Part shown: in pieces, positions 1-9,120 of the stretch | Numbering within the stretch: position 1 is the stretch's first letter | Layout of the letters: every line of letters starts with the position of its first letter | Assembly (NCBI GenBank): GCA_002389675.1 | Contig: DGQF01000016.1 | Coordinates: 1-47,728 of the forward strand | Reading direction: 5' to 3' | Source of the DNA: Gammaproteobacteria bacterium UBA4421 | GTDB taxonomy: Bacteria > Pseudomonadota > Gammaproteobacteria > Pseudomonadales > Azotimanducaceae | Length of the DNA stretch: 47,728 nt | The notes under the pieces: generated by a model | Databases searched by the model: none | Told to the model about the DNA's origin: nothing | Seen by the model: only the letters and a program-made list of their open reading frames with translations | Position numbers and translations under genes: made by a program

Positions 1-1698
1 CAGTTCTCTCCTATACAACTGACTTTTTTAGGACGCAAAGAACGTCATGATGAGCTGGACTCCTTAACCTACGACGCCTTCGCGACACAGCTGGCTTGGA
101 AGCGCCAAACGGTCGAGGAGATGCAAACGATTTTCGACTACGCAAGCCTGGCACCACAGGAGCAAATATCATACGACCTCTGGATCTATCAGTATGAGCA
201 GATGGAGGAATCCAAGCGTTTTTTCTACGACAGCCTGCCCTTCAGCCAAATGGGCGGGCTGCAAAGTTTTATCCCCACCTTTTTAATCAACTTCCACAAA
301 GTTGAAGATACACAAGACCTCAAAGCCTATATCACTCGGGTCAAAGCGGTAGCGCCGCGAATGCGAGAAGCCTTGGCCAATGTTGAACGCTCCGCAAGCC
401 GGGGAGTCATGCCACCGCTTTTCGCCCTCAACGGCGTTATACAGCAAAGCCAAGCGGTTATTACCGGCGCGCCTTTTAACGCCCTCGCATCGATCGACAG
501 TGACATATGGGCTGACATACGCAAGAAAACGGCTAGCCTCGTCGCACAAAATCTGCTGAGCGCATCCCAAGCAGAGGCACTTCTGGACGACGCAAAACAA
601 GCCCTGATCTCAAATCTAAAACCCGCCTATGAGCAAATTATTGCTTGGGCTGAAGCACAAAAAGACAGAACATCAACAGTATCAACTGGCATCGGTACAC
701 AACCCAACGGCGCTGCATACTACAAACACCGCCTGGCTACCCAAACCACCACCGATTTAACCGCTGACGAGATTCACCAAATCGGTTTGCGGGAGATTAA
801 ACGAATCCGTCTGGCCATGCACGAGACCATGGCTGAGCTAAACTTCGACGGCGATCTCGCCACATTTTTTAATCACGTCAGAGACGGGAAATGGAACTAC
901 TTTCCTGATACCCAAGCTGGGCGCGATGCCTACATCTCTGAAGCGACTGCCGCCATTGTAAATATCAAAACCAGACTTCCTGATTTTTTCGGCCTGTCAC
1001 CCGAGACTGATCTCATCATCAAGCGCGTTGAAGCGTTTCGTGAGCGCGATGGCGCCGCCCAACATTACTACCCGGGAACCCCAGACGGATCTCGGCCCGG
1101 CATCTATTATGTCCATTTATCGGACATGGCAGCGGTTCCCAAAAACCAACTAGAAGTCATCGCCTACCATGAAGGCCTACCCGGCCATCATATGCAAATC
1201 GCTATTGCCCAAGCGCTCGACAATCTCCCCAAATTCCGGACCCAAGCCAACTTCACCGCATATAGCGAAGGCTGGGCGCTGTATTCTGAGGTCCTAGCGC
1301 GGGAAATCCCGGGCACATTTCTGGATCCCTATAGCCGTTTTGGACAACAAACTTCAGAAATCTGGCGAGCCATTCGACTGGTTGTTGACACGGGTCTGCA
1401 TGCCAAAGGTTGGACGGCACAAGAAGCCATCAACTTTTTCATGCAAAACTCACCCGAGCCGTTAGAAAGCGTGACATCGGAAATTCACCGCTACATTGTG
1501 ATGCCCGCGCAAGCCACCAGCTACAAAATTGGCATGCTCAAGATTCAACAGCTACGCAAAAGAGCCGAACAAACCCTCGGTAAGACGTTCGATATTCGCA
1601 GTTTCCATGACGTCATTCTCGGCGCAGGCGCTTTGCCGCTACCGATTCTCGAGCGAGTTGTCGAGCAATGGATCGCGGACTCGCAAAATGCCACCTAA
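1..1698 (+). CDS. DUF885 family protein, predicted metallopeptidase-like (5' end missing)
   Basis: The reading frame is open from base 1 with no stop, so the gene begins before the window; the first in-frame ATG is at 121, but coding-like sequence (SPIQLTFLG, then a charged helix) runs through it. The visible part is at least 565 residues. It carries the DUF885 hallmark HEGLPGHH (about residue 345 counted from the ATG at 121), which resembles a zinc-binding HE...H site, followed about 40 residues later by SEGWALYSE, with a conserved acidic ligand candidate. Other DUF885 features are the YYPGTPDGSRPGIYYV stretch and the C-terminal PAQATSYKIG motif. Members are usually exported or periplasmic; the signal peptide, if any, lies outside the window. 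It overlaps the next gene by 11 bases, so the two are probably co-translated. Substrate unknown. Confidence 0.9.
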   Translation, partial: QFSPIQLTFLGRKERHDELDSLTYDAFATQLAWKRQTVEEMQTIFDYASLAPQEQISYDLWIYQYEQMEESKRFFYDSLPFSQMGGLQSFIPTFLINFHKVEDTQDLKAYITRVKAVAPRMREALANVERSASRGVMPPLFALNGVIQQSQAVITGAPFNALASIDSDIWADIRKKTASLVAQNLLSASQAEALLDDAKQALISNLKPAYEQIIAWAEAQKDRTSTVSTGIGTQPNGAAYYKHRLATQTTTDLTADEIHQIGLREIKRIRLAMHETMAELNFDGDLATFFNHVRDGKWNYFPDTQAGRDAYISEATAAIVNIKTRLPDFFGLSPETDLIIKRVEAFRERDGAAQHYYPGTPDGSRPGIYYVHLSDMAAVPKNQLEVIAYHEGLPGHHMQIAIAQALDNLPKFRTQANFTAYSEGWALYSEVLAREIPGTFLDPYSRFGQQTSEIWRAIRLVVDTGLHAKGWTAQEAINFFMQNSPEPLESVTSEIHRYIVMPAQATSYKIGMLKIQQLRKRAEQTLGKTFDIRSFHDVILGAGALPLPILERVVEQWIADSQNAT

Positions 1699-2482
1699 AT
1701 CAACGGCAACAGATTTTTGGCTGAATCCGCCCTGGGCAGGGAGCAAACCCAAATACCGCTTGGGCTTGGCGCCTATTCATCTCAACCAATGGTTCGACAC
1801 GCCCGGCTCAACCAGCATCCGCGAGCACAAGCAACACATCCTCGCCAATCAATATACCGACGCCGTAGCGATCGCGGACAATGGCGATGCTGAACGCGCC
1901 CTCAGCCCATACCTGGCGACCAATGAAAACGCCTACCCAGATCCGATAGCCAACATGGCTGTAGCCATCGACGATGATCTTTGTGTCATCAAAACCACCG
2001 ACCATCAGCGCCTCGTCGCAGCCTGTGTCTGCTCTCCAAGCTATTGGCACCTCAACGAAAAAATCGGTCACTCACTGCACACCATTCACGCATCAGTCCC
2101 TTCTATGAACCGAAAAATTGGCACACCGGTAACCCACTTTATTGACAACGCCCCCCTACTGCAGCCGTTCGAACGCTGCAACTGGTTTGTGCACGGCGAC
2201 AATACACGTTTCCACGCTCGACCGGAGGCACTACCCCAGCACGCTGTGCGAGATTGGTTTATTCGCTCCGAACGAGAAACGCTCTGCCGCCTGAGCGAAG
2301 ACTATTTACTTTTCACTATTAACCCGCGTTTTTTCCCGCTAACAGACCTTCAACAATACCCCGGGGCAGCCATTGATCTTTACCGCAGCATCCAAAACTT
2401 TGACGCCGATGAGATCGACTATTTTGGCGGTTCGCAAAAGTGCGCCACTCTCCTGGCGTGGTTAAAGCAGATAACGTTTTGA
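1688..2482 (+). CDS. DUF3445 / heme-dependent oxidative N-demethylase family protein
   Basis: Protein of 264 residues from the ATG at 1688, which lies inside the last codons of the DUF885 gene (11-base overlap, other frame). An open frame extends upstream to 1529, but that part only duplicates the DUF885 coding region, so the internal ATG is preferred. The sequence matches the DUF3445 (HDOD) pattern: an N-terminal PPW...RLGL..I segment, then CSPSYWHLNEKIGHSL with IHASVP, an ERCNWFVH block, and the C-terminal RSERETLCRL followed by LFTINPRFFPL. Family members are described as haem proteins that oxidatively demethylate secondary amines such as dimethylamine; that role is transferred from the family and not shown here. 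It fits the dimethylglycine/sarcosine-dehydrogenase-like gene at the other end of the window, but no linkage is implied. Confidence 0.85.
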   Translation: MPPKSTATDFWLNPPWAGSKPKYRLGLAPIHLNQWFDTPGSTSIREHKQHILANQYTDAVAIADNGDAERALSPYLATNENAYPDPIANMAVAIDDDLCVIKTTDHQRLVAACVCSPSYWHLNEKIGHSLHTIHASVPSMNRKIGTPVTHFIDNAPLLQPFERCNWFVHGDNTRFHARPEALPQHAVRDWFIRSERETLCRLSEDYLLFTINPRFFPLTDLQQYPGAAIDLYRSIQNFDADEIDYFGGSQKCATLLAWLKQITF

Positions 2483-2635
2483 TCATGATCGCTCACCACC
2501 CGTATGCGCACAGAAGCTATGACAGGCATATATTGGACTTTTCTTCTCACTTAAGATGGCCTAAGTTGCTATCTATGAGGTAACGCTTTTTGTAACTACA
2601 GCGACACGCAACCATAGAAAAAAGAAGACAACCCA

Positions 2636-3529
2636 ATGAAAAATTTTGCAGGTAAGGTCGCCGTAATCACCGGCGCGGGCTCAGGCATCGGACGCTACCT
2701 AGGGATATTACTGGCCCGCTCAGGCTGCCAGGTAGCGCTATGTGATATTAATCCGACGGCACTCGAAGAGACCGCCAATATGGCCAAAACCTACAACGTC
2801 CCAGTCTCGACACATCAACTTGATGTCGCAGACAGACAGGCTATTCTGGCTCTGCCAGAAATTATTTTAAAACGCCACGGTCAAATAGATCTGGTGTTTA
2901 ATAATGCCGGCATAACCATCGATTCTGACTTCTCCGACCTGCCGGAAGACGACTGGAATTCGGTTATGGACATCAATTTACATGGCGTTGTTAATATGAC
3001 ACGCGCTTTTCTACCCCTTTTAGAGGAGCGGCCCGAAGCTGCGCTGGTAAACACCTCGTCTATATTTGGCATGGTTGCTGTCGCTCGACAGAGTGTCTAT
3101 CACGCCACTAAATTTGCCGTGCGCGGCTTCACTGAAGCCCTAGTTAAGGAAATGAAAGCTTCTTCGGTGCAGGTACATTGTGTGCACCCGGGACATATCG
3201 GGACTAACATTGCGGCATCCGCCAAGGTTATTGCCACGAACAAAAACCAAGCTCCCCCTCTGCTGGGCAAAAAACTATCCGAAGAGGAACGGGGCAAAGC
3301 TTTTCGGGATCACGGTATGCACCCCAGCCGCGCAGCAGAGATCATACTCAGTGGCGTACGCAAAAGACGCAGTCGCATCTTCGTTGGCTTGGATGCAAAG
3401 CTGATCGACCTGTCTCAGCGCATCATGCCTCAACATTATGAAAAGCTCTGGCCGTTTATCTTCTTGCCAGCGCTGGGACTGCGCAACAAAAAACCAGTCA
3501 AAGGCCTACCCCCGGCAGCAAAAGCCTAG
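2636..3529 (+). CDS. Short-chain dehydrogenase/reductase (SDR)
   Basis: Classical SDR of 297 residues. The Rossmann glycine motif TGAGSGIG is at residues 12-19, NNAG at 89-92, a serine pair at 141-142, and the catalytic Y155-x3-K159 (YHATK). The acidic residue after beta-2 (CDIN, Asp37) suggests NAD rather than NADP, which is inference. The C-terminus extends about 40 residues past the core with a basic and hydrophobic tail, as in SDRs that act on lipid or hydrophobic substrates. A purine-rich stretch (AAAAAAGAAGA) precedes the ATG. The gene stands alone, facing the phosphomannomutase gene with only 16 bases between stops. Substrate not predictable. Confidence 0.93.
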   Translation: MKNFAGKVAVITGAGSGIGRYLGILLARSGCQVALCDINPTALEETANMAKTYNVPVSTHQLDVADRQAILALPEIILKRHGQIDLVFNNAGITIDSDFSDLPEDDWNSVMDINLHGVVNMTRAFLPLLEERPEAALVNTSSIFGMVAVARQSVYHATKFAVRGFTEALVKEMKASSVQVHCVHPGHIGTNIAASAKVIATNKNQAPPLLGKKLSEEERGKAFRDHGMHPSRAAEIILSGVRKRRSRIFVGLDAKLIDLSQRIMPQHYEKLWPFIFLPALGLRNKKPVKGLPPAAKA

Positions 3530-3545
3530 CAAGGCTGTCTGCCTA

Positions 3546-4895
3546 TCAGGACTCGTTCATCATGGCCAGCAGTTCATCGCGCTGCTGTTCCATGAGTGCG
3601 TTATCGCCTCTAGTTTCAACATTCAGGCGCACCACCGGCTCGGTATTGGACATACGCAAGTTAAACCGCCATTGCTCAAATTCAACAGAGATGCCATCAA
3701 TCTCATCAACCTGAAGCGCCTGAGGTGCGTAACGCGCTAAAACACGCGCAATCAAATCCGCCGGATCGCCAACCGTGCGGTTGATTTCTCCACTACAGGG
3801 AAACAGCGCCGCTCGATGGGCGACCAGATCCGCCAAGCTCTTACCGCTTGAACTGAGCAGGCCAGCTACAAGCAGCCAAGGGATCATCCCCGAATCACAA
3901 TAAGCAAAATCGCGGAAGTAGTGGTGCGCACTCATCTCTCCGCCATATATGGCGTTTTCATCACGCATCCGTTCTTTGATAAACGCATGACCCGTTTTAG
4001 TCACTACGGGTACACCACCCATCGAATCGACAATATCCACCGTATTCCAGGTCAATCGAGGATCATGAACAATTTTTTCGCCCGGGTGTTTTTTTAAAAA
4101 AGCTTCAGCCAACAAGCCAACAATATAGTAGCCCTCGACAAAATTTCCGTTTGCGTCGAAGAAAAAACAACGATCAAAATCGCCATCCCACGCTATCCCA
4201 AAATCAGCCCCCGACTGACGCACTGCATCTACCGTGGGTGTTCGGTTGGCTTCGAGCAACGGATTGGGCACACCATTGGGGAAGTGTCCGTCGGGGTTGT
4301 GGTGCAAGCGCACAAATTCAAACGGAAGACGCGGCGCTAAAAGATCTAACACGGCGCCTGCACCACCGTTACCCGCGTTGACCACAATTTTCAATGGCGC
4401 CAGCGCCTGCCGATCAACATACGACAATAGATGCTCGATATAACCAGAACTGTTGTCGATCTGCCGGTAAGCCCCCACCTGGTCTGCGTCTTTGAATCTA
4501 TTTGCTTGCGCAAGCGCTTTAATCTCTTGCAAACCTGTGTCTCCACTGATCGGCACCGCACCACGTCTGACAAATTTCATGCCGTTATAATCCATCGGAT
4601 TATGACTGGCCGTCACCACAATGCCCCCATCAACATCCAGACTCTTTGCCGCGTAATAAATTTCCTCTGTACCACACTGACCAATATCCAGCACATCTGC
4701 GCCCGCCGCGCGGAGGCCGTCGCTAAGCGCCGCGGACAGGGCTTGACTGCTCAGACGAATATCATGGCCAATAACCACGCGCCGCGCGCCAACCACCTCA
4801 ACAAATGCTCGAGCGATTTGTGCCGTAATCACCTCATTGAGCTCATCAGGTACTCGCCCACGAATGTCATAGGCCTTAAAACAAGTTAAATCCAC
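3546..4895 (-). CDS. cpsG: Phosphomannomutase/phosphoglucomutase (CpsG/ManB type)
   Basis: Full-length alpha-D-phosphohexomutase of 449 residues. It has the phosphoserine loop TASHNP (Ser97), the metal loop DGDFDR, the sugar-binding loop GGEMSAHH and the C-terminal phosphate-binding [10 protein letters not shown]. The similarity to enterobacterial CpsG/ManB runs along the whole chain as I remember it, including the SGDTGL and [13 protein letters not shown] blocks. It converts mannose-6-phosphate to mannose-1-phosphate for GDP-mannose, possibly also glucose phosphates. This is a plausible sugar-nucleotide source for the polysaccharide genes 22 kb away, although it is not linked to them. It lies downstream of the M16 peptidase gene on the same strand with a 75-base gap. 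AlgC is an alternative name for the same fold. Confidence 0.95.
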   Translation of the reverse strand: MDLTCFKAYDIRGRVPDELNEVITAQIARAFVEVVGARRVVIGHDIRLSSQALSAALSDGLRAAGADVLDIGQCGTEEIYYAAKSLDVDGGIVVTASHNPMDYNGMKFVRRGAVPISGDTGLQEIKALAQANRFKDADQVGAYRQIDNSSGYIEHLLSYVDRQALAPLKIVVNAGNGGAGAVLDLLAPRLPFEFVRLHHNPDGHFPNGVPNPLLEANRTPTVDAVRQSGADFGIAWDGDFDRCFFFDANGNFVEGYYIVGLLAEAFLKKHPGEKIVHDPRLTWNTVDIVDSMGGVPVVTKTGHAFIKERMRDENAIYGGEMSAHHYFRDFAYCDSGMIPWLLVAGLLSSSGKSLADLVAHRAALFPCSGEINRTVGDPADLIARVLARYAPQALQVDEIDGISVEFEQWRFNLRMSNTEPVVRLNVETRGDNALMEQQRDELLAMMNES

Positions 4896-4970
4896 TATAA
4901 ACCTCAGATCTTTTTATTGTTAACCACAACGAACTTTGCGCTCATCGCCTAGCGTTTGATACCCACTGGT

Positions 4971-7730
4971 TCAAAAATCCTTGATCTCAACCGGCCCTAA
5001 ACCCAGCGCTTCAAGCTGCGGAAGAATTTGACTGACATCACCCACAATTAGCCAAACAAAACTTTCAGGTTTCACTAAAGCGGCGGCCCGATGTACGTTT
5101 GCTAACTCCAGCATTTCATAACGCCGCGTCAGACTCGCCGCATAATCCAACGGACGGCCGTATCGCGAAGCCGCGGTCATACTTCCCAGCACTGCGTTGG
5201 AGGTTTCAAAACGTCCCGGCAACTCCCGCGTGAGTCCAGCAATTACGCGGGACATTTCCGCCTCAGAAACCCGTTTTTTGCTGTTGAGCAACGTGAGCTC
5301 CTTCTGTAATTCCTGCACCGAATCACCGGTTCGGTCAGTTTGAACCGGCGCATAGACCAGAAAGGGCCGCGGGCCAAGAGCGCCCATGAGCAGGGTCCTA
5401 GCACCATAAGCCCAGCCTTTGTCTTCGCGTAAATTCATGTTGATCCGAGACGTAAAACTCCCCCCCAAAACCTCGTTCATCACCTCAATTGCCAGATCCT
5501 GCGAATCGCCCAGGCCAGGCACAAGGTGTCCAGCCAAAATAAGCGATTGCGGCGCTCCAGGTTTGTCCATCAACACATACCGTGGCTTGCTCGGCAAATC
5601 TACCGCGGCTATATTTTTTCGCGGCAGCGGTTGTGGTGGCACACGCCACCCGCGAAGCACTTTCTCGAGCACCGGCACGATATCGTCGAGCGTGGTATCA
5701 CCCACAATAAAAATCTTGGCATTATCCGGTCGCAACCAGCTGCTCTGAAAAGCGACCAAGTCGTCCCTGTTGAGTGATTGGATCGAATCAGCGGTTCCAG
5801 ACCCGGTATACGGAATACCGTAGGCATGATTCTCCCCATAAAGCATAGGTGGTAAAACTCTCAATGCCAGCGATACAGGCTGCGCTTTTTCTTGCTCGAT
5901 AGCCGCTAAACGCCTTACCCGAAGACGCTCGATTTCTGCATCAGCAAAACTGGGGCGTTGAATCACATCAGCCCAAAGCTCTAACGAGGGTGCTAACTGG
6001 TCAGCCAGCGCAGATAACGAGATCGATGTCGTATCCAAACCGGCGCTCGCCGACAACCTCGCACCTAATCGTTCTGCCGTGGCAGAAACCTCAAGAGCAC
6101 TGCGCTTCGCCGTGCCTAAATCCAACATTTCTGTTGCGAAGGAAGAAACACCTAATTTACCGCCCGAGTCGGCCGCATAGCCCGCGTCAAACTGCATCGT
6201 CACTTCAACCAAGGGAAGCGCATGACGTTCCGCTAGAATCACTTCCACCCCGTTACCAAGGGTCGCCCGCTGTATTTCCGGGAAAGTTAGCGCCGGCAGT
6301 TGGTTCGGCAGTTTCGGCAATCCCGCACGCCGATTCACACCCTCATCACTATGCTCAAGCGTTTGTTTGGGTAATACATTTACCTGGTGCCATCCAGCGC
6401 CCAACCAACGCCTAGCCGCAAGCTTAACCTCCTTAGACGTCGCCGCATTTATCCAATCCAAATATTGCTTAATGAAGAGCGGATTATCCGCATAAAGCGC
6501 GCCCTCGGCCAAAATGGCCGCCTTACCGTTAAATCCTCCTACCGTCTCCAAACCCCGAACAATACTGGCATTGATCCCTGCCACCACCCGTTCAAGTTCT
6601 GCCTGGCTCGGGCCCGATTCGAGGAACGTCGACACAATCTCGTCAATGGCCTTGGTTGCCACATCCGCCGTTTGCCCTGCATTCAAGGTCAATGACAAAT
6701 CAAATACGCTGGCCAATTCAAACGGCGCAACGCTCACACTGACACTGGCTGCAATCTCCTGCTCGTAAACCAGCTCAGAGTAAAAACGCGAATTACGCCC
6801 TCGCCCCAGCACAGCAGCAACAATATCTAACAATGCTTTATCCTTTGCTGTGCGCGGCGCGACCACCCAAGCACGATTGGCCATCACCGCAGGCACGGCA
6901 TCGTATTGCACTTGCTTGGTATTCTGCAGGCGCGTGGGAATCAGAGATTGCATTCGATCCACGTTTGGACCAGCTGGGATATCACCAAAAAAAAGTTCAA
7001 CTTTCTCTTTTGCGCTCGCCAGATCGATGTCTCCAGCCAATGACAAGACTGCGTTATTGGGTCCATAAAAATCTTTAAACCACTGATGCACGTCCTGCAA
7101 CGAGGCGGCGTCAAGATCCTGCATCGAACCAATAGTTGAATGTCGGTAAGGATGGCCCTCCGGAAAAAGACCCTCATATAACGGATAGTTGACCCGCCCA
7201 TAGGGTTGATTGTCGCCCTGCCGCTTCTCGTTCTGCACAACCCCACGCTGATTGTCCAGCTTCTCTTGTGTCACCGCCCCTAACAGATGGCCCATTCGGT
7301 CTGATTCCAACCAAAGCGCATAGTCCAAGGCAGGGGTGGGCACAGATTGAAAGTAATTGGTGCGATCCAGCCAAGTGGTACCGTTGAGCCCCGTGGCGCC
7401 AATCGCCTGCATGGCTTCAAACCATTCACCGTCATAATTTTCCGACCCGTTAAACATAAGGTGCTCAAATAAATGTGCAAAGCCCGTCTTACCCGCCGGT
7501 TCATCCCTTGAGCCGACGTGATACCAAATACTGATAGCCACAATCGGCGCCTTGCGGTCCTCATGAACAATCACTCTGAGACCATTACTCAGAGTGAACG
7601 TCTCGTAATTTAAATTAATTTCAGGTCCCTTGGCTTGCGCCAGCACTGGCACCCACGCAAGGATCAGCACACCCACCAACCCTCGTAACATGCTTCGCAT
7701 CATCCGCTTTCTCATCTGCCAATTTTTCAT
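4971..7730 (-). CDS. M16 family zinc metallopeptidase, two-domain, exported
   Basis: Large insulinase/pitrilysin-family protein. I place the start at the ATG at 7728-7730 (919 residues), because GGGAGAG lies just upstream and a signal peptide follows (basic Met-rich start, then GLVGVLILAWVPVLAQA). The open frame continues to 7802 without a good ribosome site. The N-terminal half has the inverted zinc motif HLFEH (residues 86-90) plus the usual YHVGSRDEP lead-in. The C-terminal half repeats the fold (FDAGYAADSGGKLGVSSFATEMLDLG) but has no HxxEH, so it is the non-catalytic half, as in YmxG/PqqL-like fused M16 proteins. Predicted periplasmic, degrading peptides; substrate unknown. Shares a 147-base divergent region with the DUF952 gene. 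Confidence 0.93.
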   Translation of the reverse strand: MKNWQMRKRMMRSMLRGLVGVLILAWVPVLAQAKGPEINLNYETFTLSNGLRVIVHEDRKAPIVAISIWYHVGSRDEPAGKTGFAHLFEHLMFNGSENYDGEWFEAMQAIGATGLNGTTWLDRTNYFQSVPTPALDYALWLESDRMGHLLGAVTQEKLDNQRGVVQNEKRQGDNQPYGRVNYPLYEGLFPEGHPYRHSTIGSMQDLDAASLQDVHQWFKDFYGPNNAVLSLAGDIDLASAKEKVELFFGDIPAGPNVDRMQSLIPTRLQNTKQVQYDAVPAVMANRAWVVAPRTAKDKALLDIVAAVLGRGRNSRFYSELVYEQEIAASVSVSVAPFELASVFDLSLTLNAGQTADVATKAIDEIVSTFLESGPSQAELERVVAGINASIVRGLETVGGFNGKAAILAEGALYADNPLFIKQYLDWINAATSKEVKLAARRWLGAGWHQVNVLPKQTLEHSDEGVNRRAGLPKLPNQLPALTFPEIQRATLGNGVEVILAERHALPLVEVTMQFDAGYAADSGGKLGVSSFATEMLDLGTAKRSALEVSATAERLGARLSASAGLDTTSISLSALADQLAPSLELWADVIQRPSFADAEIERLRVRRLAAIEQEKAQPVSLALRVLPPMLYGENHAYGIPYTGSGTADSIQSLNRDDLVAFQSSWLRPDNAKIFIVGDTTLDDIVPVLEKVLRGWRVPPQPLPRKNIAAVDLPSKPRYVLMDKPGAPQSLILAGHLVPGLGDSQDLAIEVMNEVLGGSFTSRINMNLREDKGWAYGARTLLMGALGPRPFLVYAPVQTDRTGDSVQELQKELTLLNSKKRVSEAEMSRVIAGLTRELPGRFETSNAVLGSMTAASRYGRPLDYAASLTRRYEMLELANVHRAAALVKPESFVWLIVGDVSQILPQLEALGLGPVEIKDF

Positions 7731-7825
7731 CGTCAACTCTCCCGCAACAGCGGCTGCAATGGACCTCGATGGCGCGCAACGATACAACACGCTTTTCCAC
7801 AACTAAAGTCTCAACGGTGAACAAC

Positions 7826-7854
7826 TTGACCTGGGCAACTACAGTTCTTAGCAT
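7826..7854 (+). promoter_or_regulatory. Candidate sigma-70 promoter for the DUF952 gene
   Basis: TTGACC (7826-7831) and TAGCAT (7849-7854) are separated by exactly 17 bases. The first matches the -35 consensus at five of six positions, the second the -10 at four of six. Transcription would start near 7861, giving a leader of about 17 bases before the ATG at 7878. Read by eye only. Confidence 0.45.
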
Positions 7855-7877
7855 GAATCTCGCATTGGAGTTATGAC

Positions 7878-8294
7878 ATGCAGCCTGAGCATCCCTACGT
7901 TTACCATCTTGTACAAGCCGCCCAATGGGATCGGGCCAGCGCCGAAAATATCACCTATTTTCCGCCAACTTATGATCAAGACGGCTTCACCCATGGCACA
8001 TCAAATCCTGACAAACTGCTCAGTGTGGCCAACCACTTTTACCTCAACGTCACAGGCGATTGGTATTGCCTAAAAATGACCGTAGAGAGCCTGAAGATGA
8101 CTGGCGTGATGACAGTTTACGAGGGGACTGCGCCGGTAGGGAGTATTCCAGCAGATTTCGACGGCGCGCATGACGAACTTTTCCCCCATATTTATGGGGG
8201 CATAACCGCGGCGGCAGTGATCGGGTGTTATCCTGTGAAGCGGCTCCCAGAGGGCACTTTTGTCGACATCACCGGCATCACGAACGCCAGCTAA
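7878..8294 (+). CDS. DUF952 family protein
   Basis: Small protein of 138 residues matching the DUF952 pattern: an opening Y-V-Y-H-L-V, then DGFTHGTSNPDKLL, a NHFY block, a DWYCLKM strand, and the signature ELFPHIYGGI followed by a GTFVDI end. The family is often annotated as a possible glutathione-S-transferase-like or ADP-ribosyltransferase-fold protein, but no activity is established to my knowledge. TGGAGT precedes the chosen ATG at 7878. Convergent with the acyl-CoA-dehydrogenase-like gene (28 bases between stops). Soluble, no signal peptide. Confidence 0.85.
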   Translation: MQPEHPYVYHLVQAAQWDRASAENITYFPPTYDQDGFTHGTSNPDKLLSVANHFYLNVTGDWYCLKMTVESLKMTGVMTVYEGTAPVGSIPADFDGAHDELFPHIYGGITAAAVIGCYPVKRLPEGTFVDITGITNAS

Positions 8295-8322
8295 CTTGAC
8301 GCTTTGCCAAGCAGCAGAACAA

Positions 8323-9060
8323 TCAAGGGTCTTGTTTGCAGAGCATCGATACGTACATATCAATCAGCTGCCTGTCCCGCACCCAATTCGGCATCTTTTC
8401 CGCCAAATCCGGCTCGCACTGCTGTACCTTCAGCGCCAGTTCAAACAAAGCCGCAGGATTGCGATCAGCAATAATCAGCCCACCTTTGCTGTCCAGTTCT
8501 TGCTGCGCCCAATTAATATCGTGCTGAACCAAAAAGCCCAGCAAAGCAATCAGCATACAACCCGCTTCGACCCGCGGAAATGCTTTGAGTCGCTGCCGCG
8601 ATAGCAACTGAGGCACACCTGGGTCAACGCGATCCAAATGCAACCGCCCGATACATAGCTCAGGCAAGAAGCCCGAACTCGCGCTGAGGGCCAAGCTCAA
8701 TCCTTGCGTATCGCGAGGCAGGCAGACATATGCGGCGTCTGCACCACGGCCTACCTTTACCCACAACACATCAACCACCGAAGCCGCAGCCACCCAAGTC
8801 TTTACGCCAGAGACCAGGCCATCAGCGTCTTGGCGCACCGGCGTCAATCCGTCCGCGCCTTCACTGACACAAAAAGCCGCCCACTGCCCATTGGCAACAC
8901 CAAATTCACTGCGCATCGCGCCCTGATACCCGGCCATAAACACTTCGGACATGGACGTGGCAAGCCCACCGGATTTAGCCAACCATTCATGCGCAGGCAA
9001 GGATGCATCATACTGTCTTTGCCAGCGCTCGTAATACGCACGTTCGGGCCTAAAGCTCAT
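8323..9060 (-). CDS. Acyl-CoA-dehydrogenase-like protein, short and divergent
   Basis: Protein of 245 residues. The centre resembles the beta-barrel middle domain and following region of acyl-CoA dehydrogenases: a VSGVKTWV(A) stretch, then VLWVKVG, a PRDTQGLSL segment, and a later helical region. The canonical N-terminal helical domain is missing, and the total length is well below the usual 380 or so, so FAD binding and dehydrogenase activity are doubtful. No upstream or downstream frame holds the missing part, so I do not call it a frameshifted gene. It lies 60 bases downstream of the class II aldolase gene on the same strand and is probably co-transcribed. It could be a regulatory or partner subunit; assignment to the family is moderate. 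Confidence 0.6.
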   Translation of the reverse strand: MSFRPERAYYERWQRQYDASLPAHEWLAKSGGLATSMSEVFMAGYQGAMRSEFGVANGQWAAFCVSEGADGLTPVRQDADGLVSGVKTWVAAASVVDVLWVKVGRGADAAYVCLPRDTQGLSLALSASSGFLPELCIGRLHLDRVDPGVPQLLSRQRLKAFPRVEAGCMLIALLGFLVQHDINWAQQELDSKGGLIIADRNPAALFELALKVQQCEPDLAEKMPNWVRDRQLIDMYVSMLCKQDP

Positions 9061-9120
9061 GATAGAAACCGTTGTAATTTACTCACCTTCATCCGCCGCG
9101 CCAGCCCCGGGATATCATCT

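Noticed and set aside
283..600. Minus-strand open frame of about 105 residues inside the DUF885 gene
   Set aside because: It lies wholly inside a clearly conserved gene, has no ribosome site and no recognisable family; a shadow frame.
1529..1687. Upstream extension of the DUF3445 frame
   Set aside because: The extra residues only overlap the DUF885 coding end in another frame and lack family similarity; the ATG at 1688 opens directly on the conserved part.
4431..4889. Plus-strand open frame of 152 residues opposite cpsG
   Set aside because: Antisense to a strongly conserved enzyme with no domain similarity; shadow frame.
5990..6415. Plus-strand open frame of 141 residues opposite the M16 peptidase gene
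   Set aside because: Pro/Ser/Arg-rich composition typical of an antisense reading; no start signal.
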